Assembly (NCBI GenBank): GCA_022791495.1
Contig: JAAVZE010000031.1
Coordinates: 1-33,393 of the forward strand
Direction: 5' to 3'
DNA: 33,393 nt
Origin: Eubacterium sp.
GTDB lineage: Bacteria; Bacillota; Clostridia; Lachnospirales; Lachnospiraceae
Shown: positions 18,549 to 27,363 of the stretch, in pieces
Layout of the letters: each line of letters starts with the position of its first letter
Position numbering within the stretch: position 1 is the first letter of the stretch
Position numbers and translations under genes: made by a program
The notes under the pieces: model-generated
Database searches by the model: none
What the model was told of the DNA's origin: nothing
What the model saw: only the letters and a program-made list of their open reading frames with translations

Positions 18549-19630
18549 GCTTTATTCTCCTCTTCAAACTTCTTCATAAATTCAACCAGCTTCTCCACAC
18601 CTTCCTTCGGCATCGCGTTGTAAATGCTTGCTCGCATACCGCCTACCGTACGGTGCCCTTTCAGGTTCTCAAAGCCTGCTTCCTTTGCCTCCTTGACAAA
18701 TTTGGCATCCAGTTCCTCATTTCCTGTCACAAATGGCACATTCATCAGGGAACGGTCTTCTTTGCGCACCGTGCCCTTGAACATCTCACTGGAATCCAGG
18801 AAATCATAGAGAATCTTTGCTTTCTCTTCATTTTTTTCCTTCATCACAGCAAGGCCGCCCATCTTCTTGATCCATTTGAATACCTTGCCACATATATAAA
18901 TACCATATGCCGGCGGTGTATTGTAAAGGCTCTGGGCGTCAGAATGTGTCTTATACTGAAGCATGGTAGGAACTTTTTCATCCACGGTCTCAGGAATCAG
19001 ATCCTCACGGATAATAACGATCACAACCCCCGCTGGACCAATATTTTTCTGAACACCACCGTAGATTACACCGTACTTCTCTACATCTACAGGCTCAGAT
19101 AAAAAGCAGGAAGAAACGTCTGCTACCAGTGTCTTGCCTTTTGTATTGGGAAGTGTTTTATATTTGGTTCCATAAATCGTATTGTTCTCACAGATATACA
19201 CATAATCTGCATCTTCACTGATCGGAAGGTCGGAGCAGTCCGGAATATAGGAAAATGTCTCATCCTCAGAAGAAGCGATCTTATTCGCCTTTCCATATTT
19301 GCATGCCTCCTGGTATGCTTTCTTTGCCCACTGTCCGGTAACGATATAATCAGCCACACCGTTTTTCATCAGATTCATCGGAATCATCGCAAACTGCTGG
19401 GATGCTCCCCCCTGCAGAAACAACACTCTGTAATTGTCAGGAATATTCATCAGCTCACGAAGGTCTGCCTCTGCGGTCTTGATGATCTCATCGTATGCTT
19501 TGGAACGATGGCTCATCTCCATCACCGACATTCCGGTTCCTTTGTAATCCATCATCTCATCTGCTGCTTCCTTTAGTACCTCTTCCGGTAAAACAGCTGG
19601 TCCTGCTGAAAAATTGTACACTCTAGCCAC
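18545..19630 (-). CDS. serC: Phosphoserine aminotransferase
   Basis: 'MARVYNFSAGPAVLPEEVLKEAADEMMDYKGTGMSVMEMSHRSKAYDEII', 'LFLQGGASQQFAMIPMNL', 'YGGVQKNIGPAGVVIVIIR'. Confidence 0.96.
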   Translation of the reverse strand: MARVYNFSAGPAVLPEEVLKEAADEMMDYKGTGMSVMEMSHRSKAYDEIIKTAEADLRELMNIPDNYRVLFLQGGASQQFAMIPMNLMKNGVADYIVTGQWAKKAYQEACKYGKANKIASSEDETFSYIPDCSDLPISEDADYVYICENNTIYGTKYKTLPNTKGKTLVADVSSCFLSEPVDVEKYGVIYGGVQKNIGPAGVVIVIIREDLIPETVDEKVPTMLQYKTHSDAQSLYNTPPAYGIYICGKVFKWIKKMGGLAVMKEKNEEKAKILYDFLDSSEMFKGTVRKEDRSLMNVPFVTGNEELDAKFVKEAKEAGFENLKGHRTVGGMRASIYNAMPKEGVEKLVEFMKKFEEENKA

Positions 19631-19699
19631 TGCTAAAACCTCCTTAAAATATCTTTATAAATCATTGGTATATTCAGTCAGGGTTTCCCCCGGCGAAAC

Positions 19700-21376
19700 T
19701 TACTTTTTTAGATCTTCCTCGTTAAAAGCTTCCTCGATGGGCGCCCCCGGTGCCACCATCGGCCACACCTTATCATCCTGCGCCAGAGAACAGCAGATTA
19801 CCACTGGTTCCTCAGACTCCATCGCTGCCTTCAGCACTTCGTCTGTCTCTTCGCGTCTGGTAATATGGTACGCCTTTGCTCCCAGCGCCTCCGATACTTT
19901 TACATAATCTACCTTATCCTCTAATATTGTATTGGAATACCGTTTTCCATAGAACAATGTCTGCCACTGGCGAACCATCCCCAGAGCATGGTTATCAAAG
20001 ATCACCTGAATGATCGGGATGCGATAACGGGATGCCGTAGCAAGCTCATTCATATTCATACGGAAACATCCGTCCCCGGCGATGTTGAATACATGCTTCT
20101 CTGGCATTCCCACTTTTGCCCCGATGCTGGCACCCAGGCCATAGCCCATGGTTCCCATGCCTCCCGAAGTAAGGAAAGTACGCGGGTTTTTGTATTTAAA
20201 ATACTGCGCCGCCCACATCTGATGCTGTCCTACATCTGTAGAGATAATGGCATCTCCCCCGGTCAGCTCGTTGATCCGTTCAATAATGTAGGGTCCTGTC
20301 AGCACGTCATCCCGGTACTGCATCGGCAGTGCTGCCTTTCTGGCAAGCACTTTGTCAACCCAGGGCTTATGATACTGATTTTCCAGTTTTTTATTTAAGA
20401 TCTCCAGAATGGATTTAAGATCTCCCACAATGGAGTAATCCACCTGAATGTTTTTATTAATCTCTGCCGCATCGATATCAATGTGGACGATCTTGGCATT
20501 GTAGGCAAACTTACTGGCATTTCCGGTAACGCGGTCGGAAAAACGCACGCCCAATGCGATCAGAAGGTCACACTCCGTCACGCTCAGATTGGCAGTTTTG
20601 GTTCCATGCATGCCAAGCATGCCTGTATAATACTCTTCTGTTCCATCAAAAGCGCCTTTTCCCATCAGCGTATCAGTAACCGGCGCATCCACCTTTTTGA
20701 CAAATTCTTTCAGCTCTGCGCTGTCCCCGGATAAGATATTTCCACCACCCACAAAGATCATCGGCTTTTCTGAGCTGCGGATCGCCTGAACCACCGCCTC
20801 TATATCGCTCTCTTTGATGGTGTCCGTTTTTCTCTGGATGAGCTCCGGCGTCTGCGGCGCAAATTCTGTGACAGCCGCTGTCACATCCTTGGGAATGTCC
20901 ACAAGAACCGGTCCCGGCCTGCCGCTCTGGGCGATCTTAAAGGCACGCCTCACTACGCCGGCAAGGTCATTGATATCCTTTACGATAAAACTGTGCTTCG
21001 TTACCGGCATCGTTACCCCGGCGATATCTACCTCCTGAAAACTATCTTTTCCCAAAAGAGGAAGGGTTACATTACAGGTGATCGCCACCATCGGAACCGA
21101 ATCCATATAGGCGGTGGCGATACCCGTTACAAGGTTTGTCGCCCCCGGACCGCTGGTCGCCATACAGACACCAACTTTTCCGGTGGCCCTGGCATAACCG
21201 TCTGCCGCGTGGGAAGCACCCTGCTCATGGGATGTGAGCACATGGCGCAATTTATCCTGATAACGATATAACTCGTCATATACATTTAATATAGCACCTC
21301 CGGGATACCCGAATATGGTGTCAACTCCTTGCTCCAGTAAACATTCTATTAAGATTTGGGAGCCGTTTAACTGCAT
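19700..21376 (-). CDS. ilvB: Acetolactate synthase, large catalytic subunit
   Basis: 'GSQILIECLLEQGVDTIFGYPGGAILNVYDELY', 'HEQGASHAADGYARATGKVGVCMATSGPGATNLVTGIATAYMDSVP', TPP motif 'GDGCFRMNMNELATASRYRIPIIQVIFDN'. Confidence 0.95.
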   Translation of the reverse strand: MQLNGSQILIECLLEQGVDTIFGYPGGAILNVYDELYRYQDKLRHVLTSHEQGASHAADGYARATGKVGVCMATSGPGATNLVTGIATAYMDSVPMVAITCNVTLPLLGKDSFQEVDIAGVTMPVTKHSFIVKDINDLAGVVRRAFKIAQSGRPGPVLVDIPKDVTAAVTEFAPQTPELIQRKTDTIKESDIEAVVQAIRSSEKPMIFVGGGNILSGDSAELKEFVKKVDAPVTDTLMGKGAFDGTEEYYTGMLGMHGTKTANLSVTECDLLIALGVRFSDRVTGNASKFAYNAKIVHIDIDAAEINKNIQVDYSIVGDLKSILEILNKKLENQYHKPWVDKVLARKAALPMQYRDDVLTGPYIIERINELTGGDAIISTDVGQHQMWAAQYFKYKNPRTFLTSGGMGTMGYGLGASIGAKVGMPEKHVFNIAGDGCFRMNMNELATASRYRIPIIQVIFDNHALGMVRQWQTLFYGKRYSNTILEDKVDYVKVSEALGAKAYHITRREETDEVLKAAMESEEPVVICCSLAQDDKVWPMVAPGAPIEEAFNEEDLKK

Positions 21377-21406
21377 AAATATGCACCTCTTTCCAGTATA
21401 GTGTAA

Positions 21407-23095
21407 TTAATTCAATTCATTTTTCAGAATCGCTCCTGTATTTCCTGAGGTGACCAGGTTGGCATAACGCGCCAGATAACCGGTGGTAATCTTTGGTTCT
21501 CTCGGCTGCCAGTTCTTTCTTCTCTCAGCAAGTACCTCATCACTTACAGCGAGCTCCAGCTTGTTGGCAGGAATATCGATCCGGATCTGATCGCCCTCTT
21601 CTACCAACGCGATCGGACCGCCCACTGCCGCCTCCGGTGACACATGGCCAATGGAAGCACCCCTGCTGGCTCCAGAAAAGCGTCCGTCTGTGATCAGTGC
21701 CACAGAGGATCCAAGTCCCATACCTGCGATGGCAGATGTCGGGTTGAGCATCTCTCTCATACCTGGACCGCCTTTTGGTCCCTCATAGCGGATGACGACC
21801 ACATCCCCTGCCACGATCTTTCCATTCTTGATGGCATCAATGGCATCCTCCTCGCAGTCAAAGACTCGTGCTGGTCCCTCGTGGACAAGCATCTCTTCTA
21901 CCACAGCAGAACGTTTGACGACGGCAGAATCCGGCGCCAGGTTTCCCTTTAAGACGGCGATTCCTCCAGTCTCACTGTAAGGATTTTCCACCGGACGGAT
22001 CACTTCTGGATTTTTATTGATACATCCCTCGATGTTCTCACCCACAGTCTTTCCTGTCGCTGTGATAAGATCTGTGTGGAGAAGTCCTTTTTTATTCAAT
22101 TCATTCATGACGGCATATACGCCGCCGGCTTCATTCAAATCTTCTATATACGTATGGCCTGCCGGAGCCAGGTGACACAGATTCGGTGTCTTGGCGCTGA
22201 TGGCATTTGCCTCATCCAGATTCAGGTCTACACCTGCTTCATGAGCGATGGCCGGAAGATGCAGCATACTATTGGTGGAACATCCCAGTGCCATATCCAC
22301 CGTCAGGGCGTTCATAAATGCCTTCTCCGTCATAATATCCCTTGGACGGATATTTTTCTCATAAAGCTCCATTACTTTCATTCCCGCATGTTTCGCCAGC
22401 TTGATGCGCTCCGAATACACTGCCGGGATCGTTCCGTTTCCTTTCAGTCCCATACCGATGGCCTCCGTCAGACAGTTCATACTGTTTGCGGTGTACATAC
22501 CGGAACAGGAACCACAGGTGGGACAGGCATGACTGACAAAATCATCCACCTCTTCCTCTGTCATCTTTCCTGCCGCATGGGCGCCCACTGCCTCAAACAT
22601 ACTGGAAAGGCTTGTTTTCTTTCCCTGTACGTGTCCGGCAAGCATCGGACCGCCGCTGACAAATACGGTGGGTACATTCACTCTGGCTGCAGCCATCAGA
22701 AGTCCTGGTACGTTTTTGTCACAGTTTGGCACCATGACCAATGCATCAAAGGCATGGGCAAGCGCCATACACTCGGTAGAATCCGCGATCAGATCCCTGG
22801 TCACGAGAGAATATTTCATCCCCACGTGCCCCATGGCAATTCCGTCACAGACCGCGATCGCTGGAAATACGATGGGCGTTCCTCCTGCCATCGCCACACC
22901 AAGTTTTACTGCCTCTACAATTTTATCAATATTCATGTGCCCTGGCACAATTTCATTATAGGAGCTGACGATACCCACCAACGGCTTCTCCAGTTCCTCT
23001 TTTGTCATTCCCAATGCATTGAACAGGGAACGCTGTGGTGCTGTCTGCATCCCCTTCTTTACTGAATCACTCTTCATATCAAATGCTCCTTTCAA
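21407..23095 (-). CDS. ilvD: Dihydroxy-acid dehydratase (start may be internal Met at 23077)
   Basis: '[29 protein letters not shown]', '[20 protein letters not shown]', '[20 protein letters not shown]'. Confidence 0.96.
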   Translation of the reverse strand: MKGAFDMKSDSVKKGMQTAPQRSLFNALGMTKEELEKPLVGIVSSYNEIVPGHMNIDKIVEAVKLGVAMAGGTPIVFPAIAVCDGIAMGHVGMKYSLVTRDLIADSTECMALAHAFDALVMVPNCDKNVPGLLMAAARVNVPTVFVSGGPMLAGHVQGKKTSLSSMFEAVGAHAAGKMTEEEVDDFVSHACPTCGSCSGMYTANSMNCLTEAIGMGLKGNGTIPAVYSERIKLAKHAGMKVMELYEKNIRPRDIMTEKAFMNALTVDMALGCSTNSMLHLPAIAHEAGVDLNLDEANAISAKTPNLCHLAPAGHTYIEDLNEAGGVYAVMNELNKKGLLHTDLITATGKTVGENIEGCINKNPEVIRPVENPYSETGGIAVLKGNLAPDSAVVKRSAVVEEMLVHEGPARVFDCEEDAIDAIKNGKIVAGDVVVIRYEGPKGGPGMREMLNPTSAIAGMGLGSSVALITDGRFSGASRGASIGHVSPEAAVGGPIALVEEGDQIRIDIPANKLELAVSDEVLAERRKNWQPREPKITTGYLARYANLVTSGNTGAILKNELN

Positions 23096-23098
23096 AAG

Positions 23099-23193
23099 CC
23101 AATTCTTCTATCCTAGTGTATCTCTTCACAGATGGCAAAGCCATCCCAATTCTTCTATCCTACTTAATCTCTTCACAGATGGCTTTCCCCATC
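23099..23193 (-). repeat. Tandem duplication (47/48-bp units) of the leuB 3' end
   Basis: Unit 23146-23193 (with leuB stop) and unit 23099-23145 (minus strand GATGG...GCCATCTGTGAAGAGAT...TAGGATAGAAGAATTGG); a 38-bp core aligns with 3 mismatches. Confidence 0.88.
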
Positions 23194-24245
23194 TCCACAG
23201 TTCCCAGACAGGTTTTACCCTCATCCATGATATCAATGGTCCGCAGTCCTTTTTTCAGCACTGCTTTTACCGCATTTTCAATGGCGTCGGATTCCTCGAT
23301 CAGATTAAAGGAATACTTTAGCATCATAGCGGCAGATAAAATAGTAGCGATAGGATTTGCCTTATTCTGTCCGGCAATATCCGGTGCAGAACCGTGACTC
23401 GGCTCATATAGTCCCAGCGTACCCTCGCCAAGACTCGCCGAAGACAGCATTCCGATGGAACCGGTCACCATACTGGCCTCATCGGATAAAATATCCCCAA
23501 ACATATTCTCTGTCAAAATCACATCAAACTGTTTCGGATCCTTCACCAGCTGCATGGCACAGTTATCCACCAGCATATCTGTCAGTTCTACTTCTGGATA
23601 CTCCGCGCTGACTTCCTTCACGACCTTTCTCCAAAGTCTGGAGGAATCCAGCACATTCGCCTTATCTACACTGCAGACTCGCTTATTCCTTTTCATCGCA
23701 ATGTCAAAGGCCCATTTCGCTATTCGTCGAATCTCAATCTCATTATATGTAAGAGTATCCGTAGCCTGAAGACAACCGTCTACCTCTTTCGTATATCTCT
23801 CACCAAAGTAAAGCCCTCCTGTCAGTTCCCTTGTGACAACAAAATCAAAACCGCCCTCGGTCAGTTCCTCTTTCAGCGGACAGGCTCCGCTCAGTTCATC
23901 AAAAAGCACCGCCGGCCGAAGATTACAAAACAGCCCCAGGCCTTTACGTATCTTTAGAAGTCCTGCTTCCGGTCTCTTATCCGGTGGCAGCTGGTACCAG
24001 TTACTCTGCCCTACATTGCCGCCGACGGCCCCCAGAAGTACGGAGTCACTGTTCTTTGCTCTCTCCAGGGTCTCCTCTGTCAGTGGTTCCCCATAAGCAT
24101 CGATGGAACAGCCCCCCATCAGCAGTTCTTCGTATTCAAATGTATGTCCATAAATCTCACCAATTTTATTCAATACCTTTTTTGCCTCTCCCACGATCTC
24201 CGGTCCGATGCCGTCACCTGGGATGACTGCGATATGATAATTCAT
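23160..24245 (-). CDS. leuB: 3-isopropylmalate dehydrogenase
   Basis: '[25 protein letters not shown]', '[29 protein letters not shown]', '[31 protein letters not shown]'. ORF track starts at 24284; ATG at 24245 preceded by TGGGAGGAA is preferred. Confidence 0.95.
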   Translation of the reverse strand: MNYHIAVIPGDGIGPEIVGEAKKVLNKIGEIYGHTFEYEELLMGGCSIDAYGEPLTEETLERAKNSDSVLLGAVGGNVGQSNWYQLPPDKRPEAGLLKIRKGLGLFCNLRPAVLFDELSGACPLKEELTEGGFDFVVTRELTGGLYFGERYTKEVDGCLQATDTLTYNEIEIRRIAKWAFDIAMKRNKRVCSVDKANVLDSSRLWRKVVKEVSAEYPEVELTDMLVDNCAMQLVKDPKQFDVILTENMFGDILSDEASMVTGSIGMLSSASLGEGTLGLYEPSHGSAPDIAGQNKANPIATILSAAMMLKYSFNLIEESDAIENAVKAVLKKGLRTIDIMDEGKTCLGTVEMGKAICEEIK

Positions 24246-24260
24246 AAATATTCCTCCCAA

Positions 24261-24284
24261 ATGGGTTAGTGTATAATAACCCAT
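24261..24284 (-). promoter_or_regulatory. Inverted repeat in the leuB 5' region
   Basis: ATGGGTT ... AACCCAT, 7-bp arms with a 10-bp centre, just upstream of the leuB RBS. Confidence 0.4.
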
Positions 24285-24307
24285 GTTTCTAAATTATTAA
24301 CTTTTTT

Positions 24308-24337
24308 AGTATATAGCAAAACAACTTGAGCTGTCAA
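24308..24337 (-). promoter_or_regulatory. Putative promoter of leuB (TTGACA-18 bp-TATACT)
   Basis: Minus strand TTGACA (24332-24337), TATACT (24308-24313). Overlaps the stop-proximal end of the VanZ gene region. Confidence 0.55.
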
Positions 24338-24831
24338 GTCCGCATAGTGTTTTTTGCCCTCAGGCGGCAAGAAAAATTATGGAAAAGGAAGCGCCAGACC
24401 AGAATGCCAAATCCTGCTCCCGCCGAATCAATCAGCACATCTTTTACATTTCCATCCCTGCCTGGGACAAACAATTGATGGATTTCGTCGCTGGCAGCAT
24501 ACATGATGCAGAGCAATAATGCCACCGTCATTCTCTTCTTATTGGCTTTTGTCAAACAGCCAAGAGGTGCCGCCCACAATAGGGCTAACAATGCGTATTC
24601 GCTGAAATGTGCCGCTTTGCGGATCGGAACATGCAGAATTTCCGCCTTTTCTTCCAGCTCATCTTCTTCCCATTCCAAAAAGGGAAGCCCTGCTATCACC
24701 TTCACTATTTTATAAGAAATCCCGTCACTGGTCTCAGAAGATTTCACTGCCGGTGCAGCGGAAAAGGAAAAAATCAGAACCATCCAAATCACCGCCGGCA
24801 CAAAAGACAGGATACACACAATTTTTTTCAT
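24334..24831 (-). CDS. VanZ family protein
   Basis: 'RKAAHFSEYALLALLWA', 'CIMYAASDEIHQLFVPGRDGNVKDVLIDSAGAGFGI'. Confidence 0.92.
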   Translation of the reverse strand: MKKIVCILSFVPAVIWMVLIFSFSAAPAVKSSETSDGISYKIVKVIAGLPFLEWEEDELEEKAEILHVPIRKAAHFSEYALLALLWAAPLGCLTKANKKRMTVALLLCIMYAASDEIHQLFVPGRDGNVKDVLIDSAGAGFGILVWRFLFHNFSCRLRAKNTMRT

Positions 24832-24874
24832 ACTACCACTCCATTTTTTAAATTTCTTTGATAATACTACAAAT

Positions 24875-24903
24875 TTTACTTGATTTCAACCTATCTATAT
24901 AAT
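24875..24903 (+). promoter_or_regulatory. Putative promoter of XRE regulator (TTTACT-17 bp-TATAAT)
   Basis: TTTACT 24875-24880, TATAAT 24898-24903. Confidence 0.5.
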
Positions 24904-24943
24904 AAACTAAGATATATACATATTCGATTAGGAGGCATATAAC

Positions 24944-25309
24944 ATGGATGTAATAGAAAAAATTGACTTTGATAAAGTGGGAAAGCGAATGAAACAGCTT
25001 AGAAACGAGCAGGGAATCACGCAGGAAAAAATTGCGAAAGATCTGGGCAGCACCATCGCTTTTGTCAGCAATATAGAAAATAACCGGACAAAGATCAACC
25101 TTCGTGTGCTGATGTACTACTCAAAGCTCTGTCACATCTCAATCGATTCACTTCTCAATGCTGGAAATCCAGAATTAATCGAAGCAGATGACGATTCGGT
25201 TGTGGACCAGGAGATTTCAAGAGTTTTAAAACACTATACTATGGAAGAAAAAATCAAATTGCTTAAAATGCTTAAGATCGGAAAGGATCTTAAACTGGAG
25301 GAAGAATAG
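24944..25309 (+). CDS. XRE family helix-turn-helix transcriptional regulator
   Basis: 'VGKRMKQLRNEQGITQEKIAKDLGSTIAFVSNIENNRTKINLRVLMYYSKLCHISIDSLL'; GGAGG RBS. Confidence 0.92.
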   Translation: MDVIEKIDFDKVGKRMKQLRNEQGITQEKIAKDLGSTIAFVSNIENNRTKINLRVLMYYSKLCHISIDSLLNAGNPELIEADDDSVVDQEISRVLKHYTMEEKIKLLKMLKIGKDLKLEEE

Positions 25310-25343
25310 ACAGGGCGTATGTATTAAGTCTTGATGCAGAAGG

Positions 25344-25395
25344 AGCTGTCGCTTTTACGAATAAAAATTCGTGAATCGACAGCCCTTTCTGTTTT
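25344..25395 (+). terminator. Terminator-like long hairpin after XRE gene
   Basis: GCTGTCG-ctTtTACGAATaaaaATTCGTgAat-CGACAGC followed by a T-rich tail (CCTTTCTGTTTT). Confidence 0.65.
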
Positions 25396-25444
25396 CTAAG
25401 GAACAATATTTATGTATTAAAATTGGTAAACTAATGGAATAATG

Positions 25445-25474
25445 AAAACTGCCAGCAGCATAAGCCACTGGCAG
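25445..25474 (-). terminator. Terminator downstream of GH43 gene
   Basis: Minus strand CTGCCAGTGGC-TTAT-GCTGCTGGCAG (11-bp stem with two G-U pairs) followed by TTTTC. Confidence 0.75.
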
Positions 25475-25538
25475 GAAAAATCTTATTCTTTTTCGGTTGA
25501 TTCGTATTAGATATATATCCGCCTTCCGACAGACCCTG

Positions 25539-27353
25539 CTATTTCAACTTCTTCACGGAGCTGAAACTTCCGTAGATCTTTTTGCCCTTTGCTCCTTTTT
25601 GATAAGCTCTCACTTTAAAGTAACAGGTCTTACCCTTCTTTAACTTTTTCACGGTATATGTCCTCTTGGTGGTTGTGATCTTCTTCACCTTTTTCTTCAG
25701 TTTTTTATCTGTCGAGTAGCGTATCTCGTATCCCGCTGCTCCTTTTACCTTACTCCATTTTACTTTGGCTTTGTTGCCCTTTATGGATTTGACGGATAAG
25801 CCTTTGACCTTAGCCACCTTTATCTTATCTGTTCCGGTCTCTGTCTTTGATTCTGGTTGCGGTGTTATCACCGGAGTATGGGTTGCCGCCGGCGGAGGTG
25901 TCACAGATGGAGTCTGGGAAGCTGCTGGGGGTTCTGTTACAACCGGTTCCGGCTCTTTCTCAAAATACCAGTAATCAAACTTGAACAGTTCCTCTTCAGA
26001 AGAACCAGTAAAGCACAGGTACAGATCATGAACTCCTGTAATTTTTTCTACATCAGTAGTGAATATTTTGTACTGCTCTGTACTTCCTGTATCAGCGATC
26101 TTTACTTCTCCAATTACTGGGCCATCCTCGGAATCCACACGAAGTTCAATAGCTGCCTCTTTCTCTCCCACACTGGCTGCTGACGCATGGAAGCGAATCG
26201 GTCCTTTCTCACCAAAATCTATATTTCTTACCTTTAAGCTGCTCCCGTTCTTGATATTGCACACATTGATGCCACCCTCCGGGCAATTCTCCGTCTCCAC
26301 ATCCGTTCCCCAGGAAAAGGTCTCTGCCTCCACCAGATCATAGGGATTTAATTCACGGATCGGCTCCGGACCTTCCTTGGTCATATTCATTTCCGGGAAG
26401 GTGCCATCTTCATTGTAAGTAAATTCTTCTACACAAACCGAGCGGTGATAACTTCCTCCGCCAGGCAGCGCCTGATTATGATAAAACAGGTAAGAGTGTC
26501 CCATAAAATCCACGACACCGGGATGGTTTGTAAAGCATCCGCCTTGAGACGGCATAATGACTCCCTGGTACTTCCATGGTCCCGTGGGAGATGTACTGGT
26601 GGAGTAGGCGAGATGTTCCGATCCTCCACCGGGAGCAAATGCCGCATAAACCATATAGTACAGGTTGCCACGTTTATAGAACCACGGTCCCTCTCCATAA
26701 GAACAGGTACGGTCCGAAGCCCCTTCCCCAAAACTCTCAACATTCATGTCGACATCGACGATTCCTGTCGTTTTATCATAAGAAATCATATCCTCATTCA
26801 ATTTGACATAACGCAGCTTTGGGTTTCCAAAATAAAGATATGCCTGCCCATCGTCATCGATGTATACCGTGGGATCGATATTATTCCAGTCTCCCTGATC
26901 TACCAGCGGTCTTCCGATGGCATCCTCAAAAGGACCCTCGGGACTGTCGCTGACTCCTACACCGATCACCATGCCGCCGCTTTTCTTATGGATTGGAACA
27001 TATAAATAGAACTTTCCATCCCGTTCCACACACTGAGGCGCCCATGCCCGGTCCTCAGCCCATTTAAAGGAGTCCCTGGACATGATCGTACCGTGGTCCG
27101 TCCAGTTTACCATATCTTTCGTAGAATAACATTTCCAGTCAAACATGGTGTAAAAATTATCTACCAGCTCATCCTCATCGTGGGAAGTATACAGATATAA
27201 TGTGTCTTCATAGGCCATCGGCGCCGGATCCGCCGTATATATATTCTGTAGGATGGGATTTTCAGCCGAGACTTTCTGCGGCAGAAGGGTAACGGTCAGA
27301 CTTAACACTGCCGTGATCCCCACTAATTTCTTAAAAAATGCTTTTTTTCTCAT
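25539..27353 (-). CDS. Secreted glycoside hydrolase family 43-like protein with CBM6-like domain, Pro/Thr linker and Lys-rich Fn3-like C-terminus
   Basis: Signal peptide; 'YTADPAPMAYEDTLYLYTSHDED', 'WNNIDPTVYIDDDGQAYLYFG', 'YGEGPWFYKRGNLYYMVYA'; CBM-like 'LVEAETFSWGTDVETE'; linker 'TPSVTPPPAATHTPVITP'; Fn3-like 'KGAAGYEIRYSTDKKLKKKVKKITTTKRTYTVKKLKKGKTCYFKVRAY'. Confidence 0.88.
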   Translation of the reverse strand: MRKKAFFKKLVGITAVLSLTVTLLPQKVSAENPILQNIYTADPAPMAYEDTLYLYTSHDEDELVDNFYTMFDWKCYSTKDMVNWTDHGTIMSRDSFKWAEDRAWAPQCVERDGKFYLYVPIHKKSGGMVIGVGVSDSPEGPFEDAIGRPLVDQGDWNNIDPTVYIDDDGQAYLYFGNPKLRYVKLNEDMISYDKTTGIVDVDMNVESFGEGASDRTCSYGEGPWFYKRGNLYYMVYAAFAPGGGSEHLAYSTSTSPTGPWKYQGVIMPSQGGCFTNHPGVVDFMGHSYLFYHNQALPGGGSYHRSVCVEEFTYNEDGTFPEMNMTKEGPEPIRELNPYDLVEAETFSWGTDVETENCPEGGINVCNIKNGSSLKVRNIDFGEKGPIRFHASAASVGEKEAAIELRVDSEDGPVIGEVKIADTGSTEQYKIFTTDVEKITGVHDLYLCFTGSSEEELFKFDYWYFEKEPEPVVTEPPAASQTPSVTPPPAATHTPVITPQPESKTETGTDKIKVAKVKGLSVKSIKGNKAKVKWSKVKGAAGYEIRYSTDKKLKKKVKKITTTKRTYTVKKLKKGKTCYFKVRAYQKGAKGKKIYGSFSSVKKLK

Positions 27354-27363
27354 ACGAAACCTC

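Noticed and set aside
22076-23065. Plus-strand 329-aa ORF antisense to ilvD
   Set aside because: Antisense shadow of a clear ilvD; His/Cys-rich translation without domain features.
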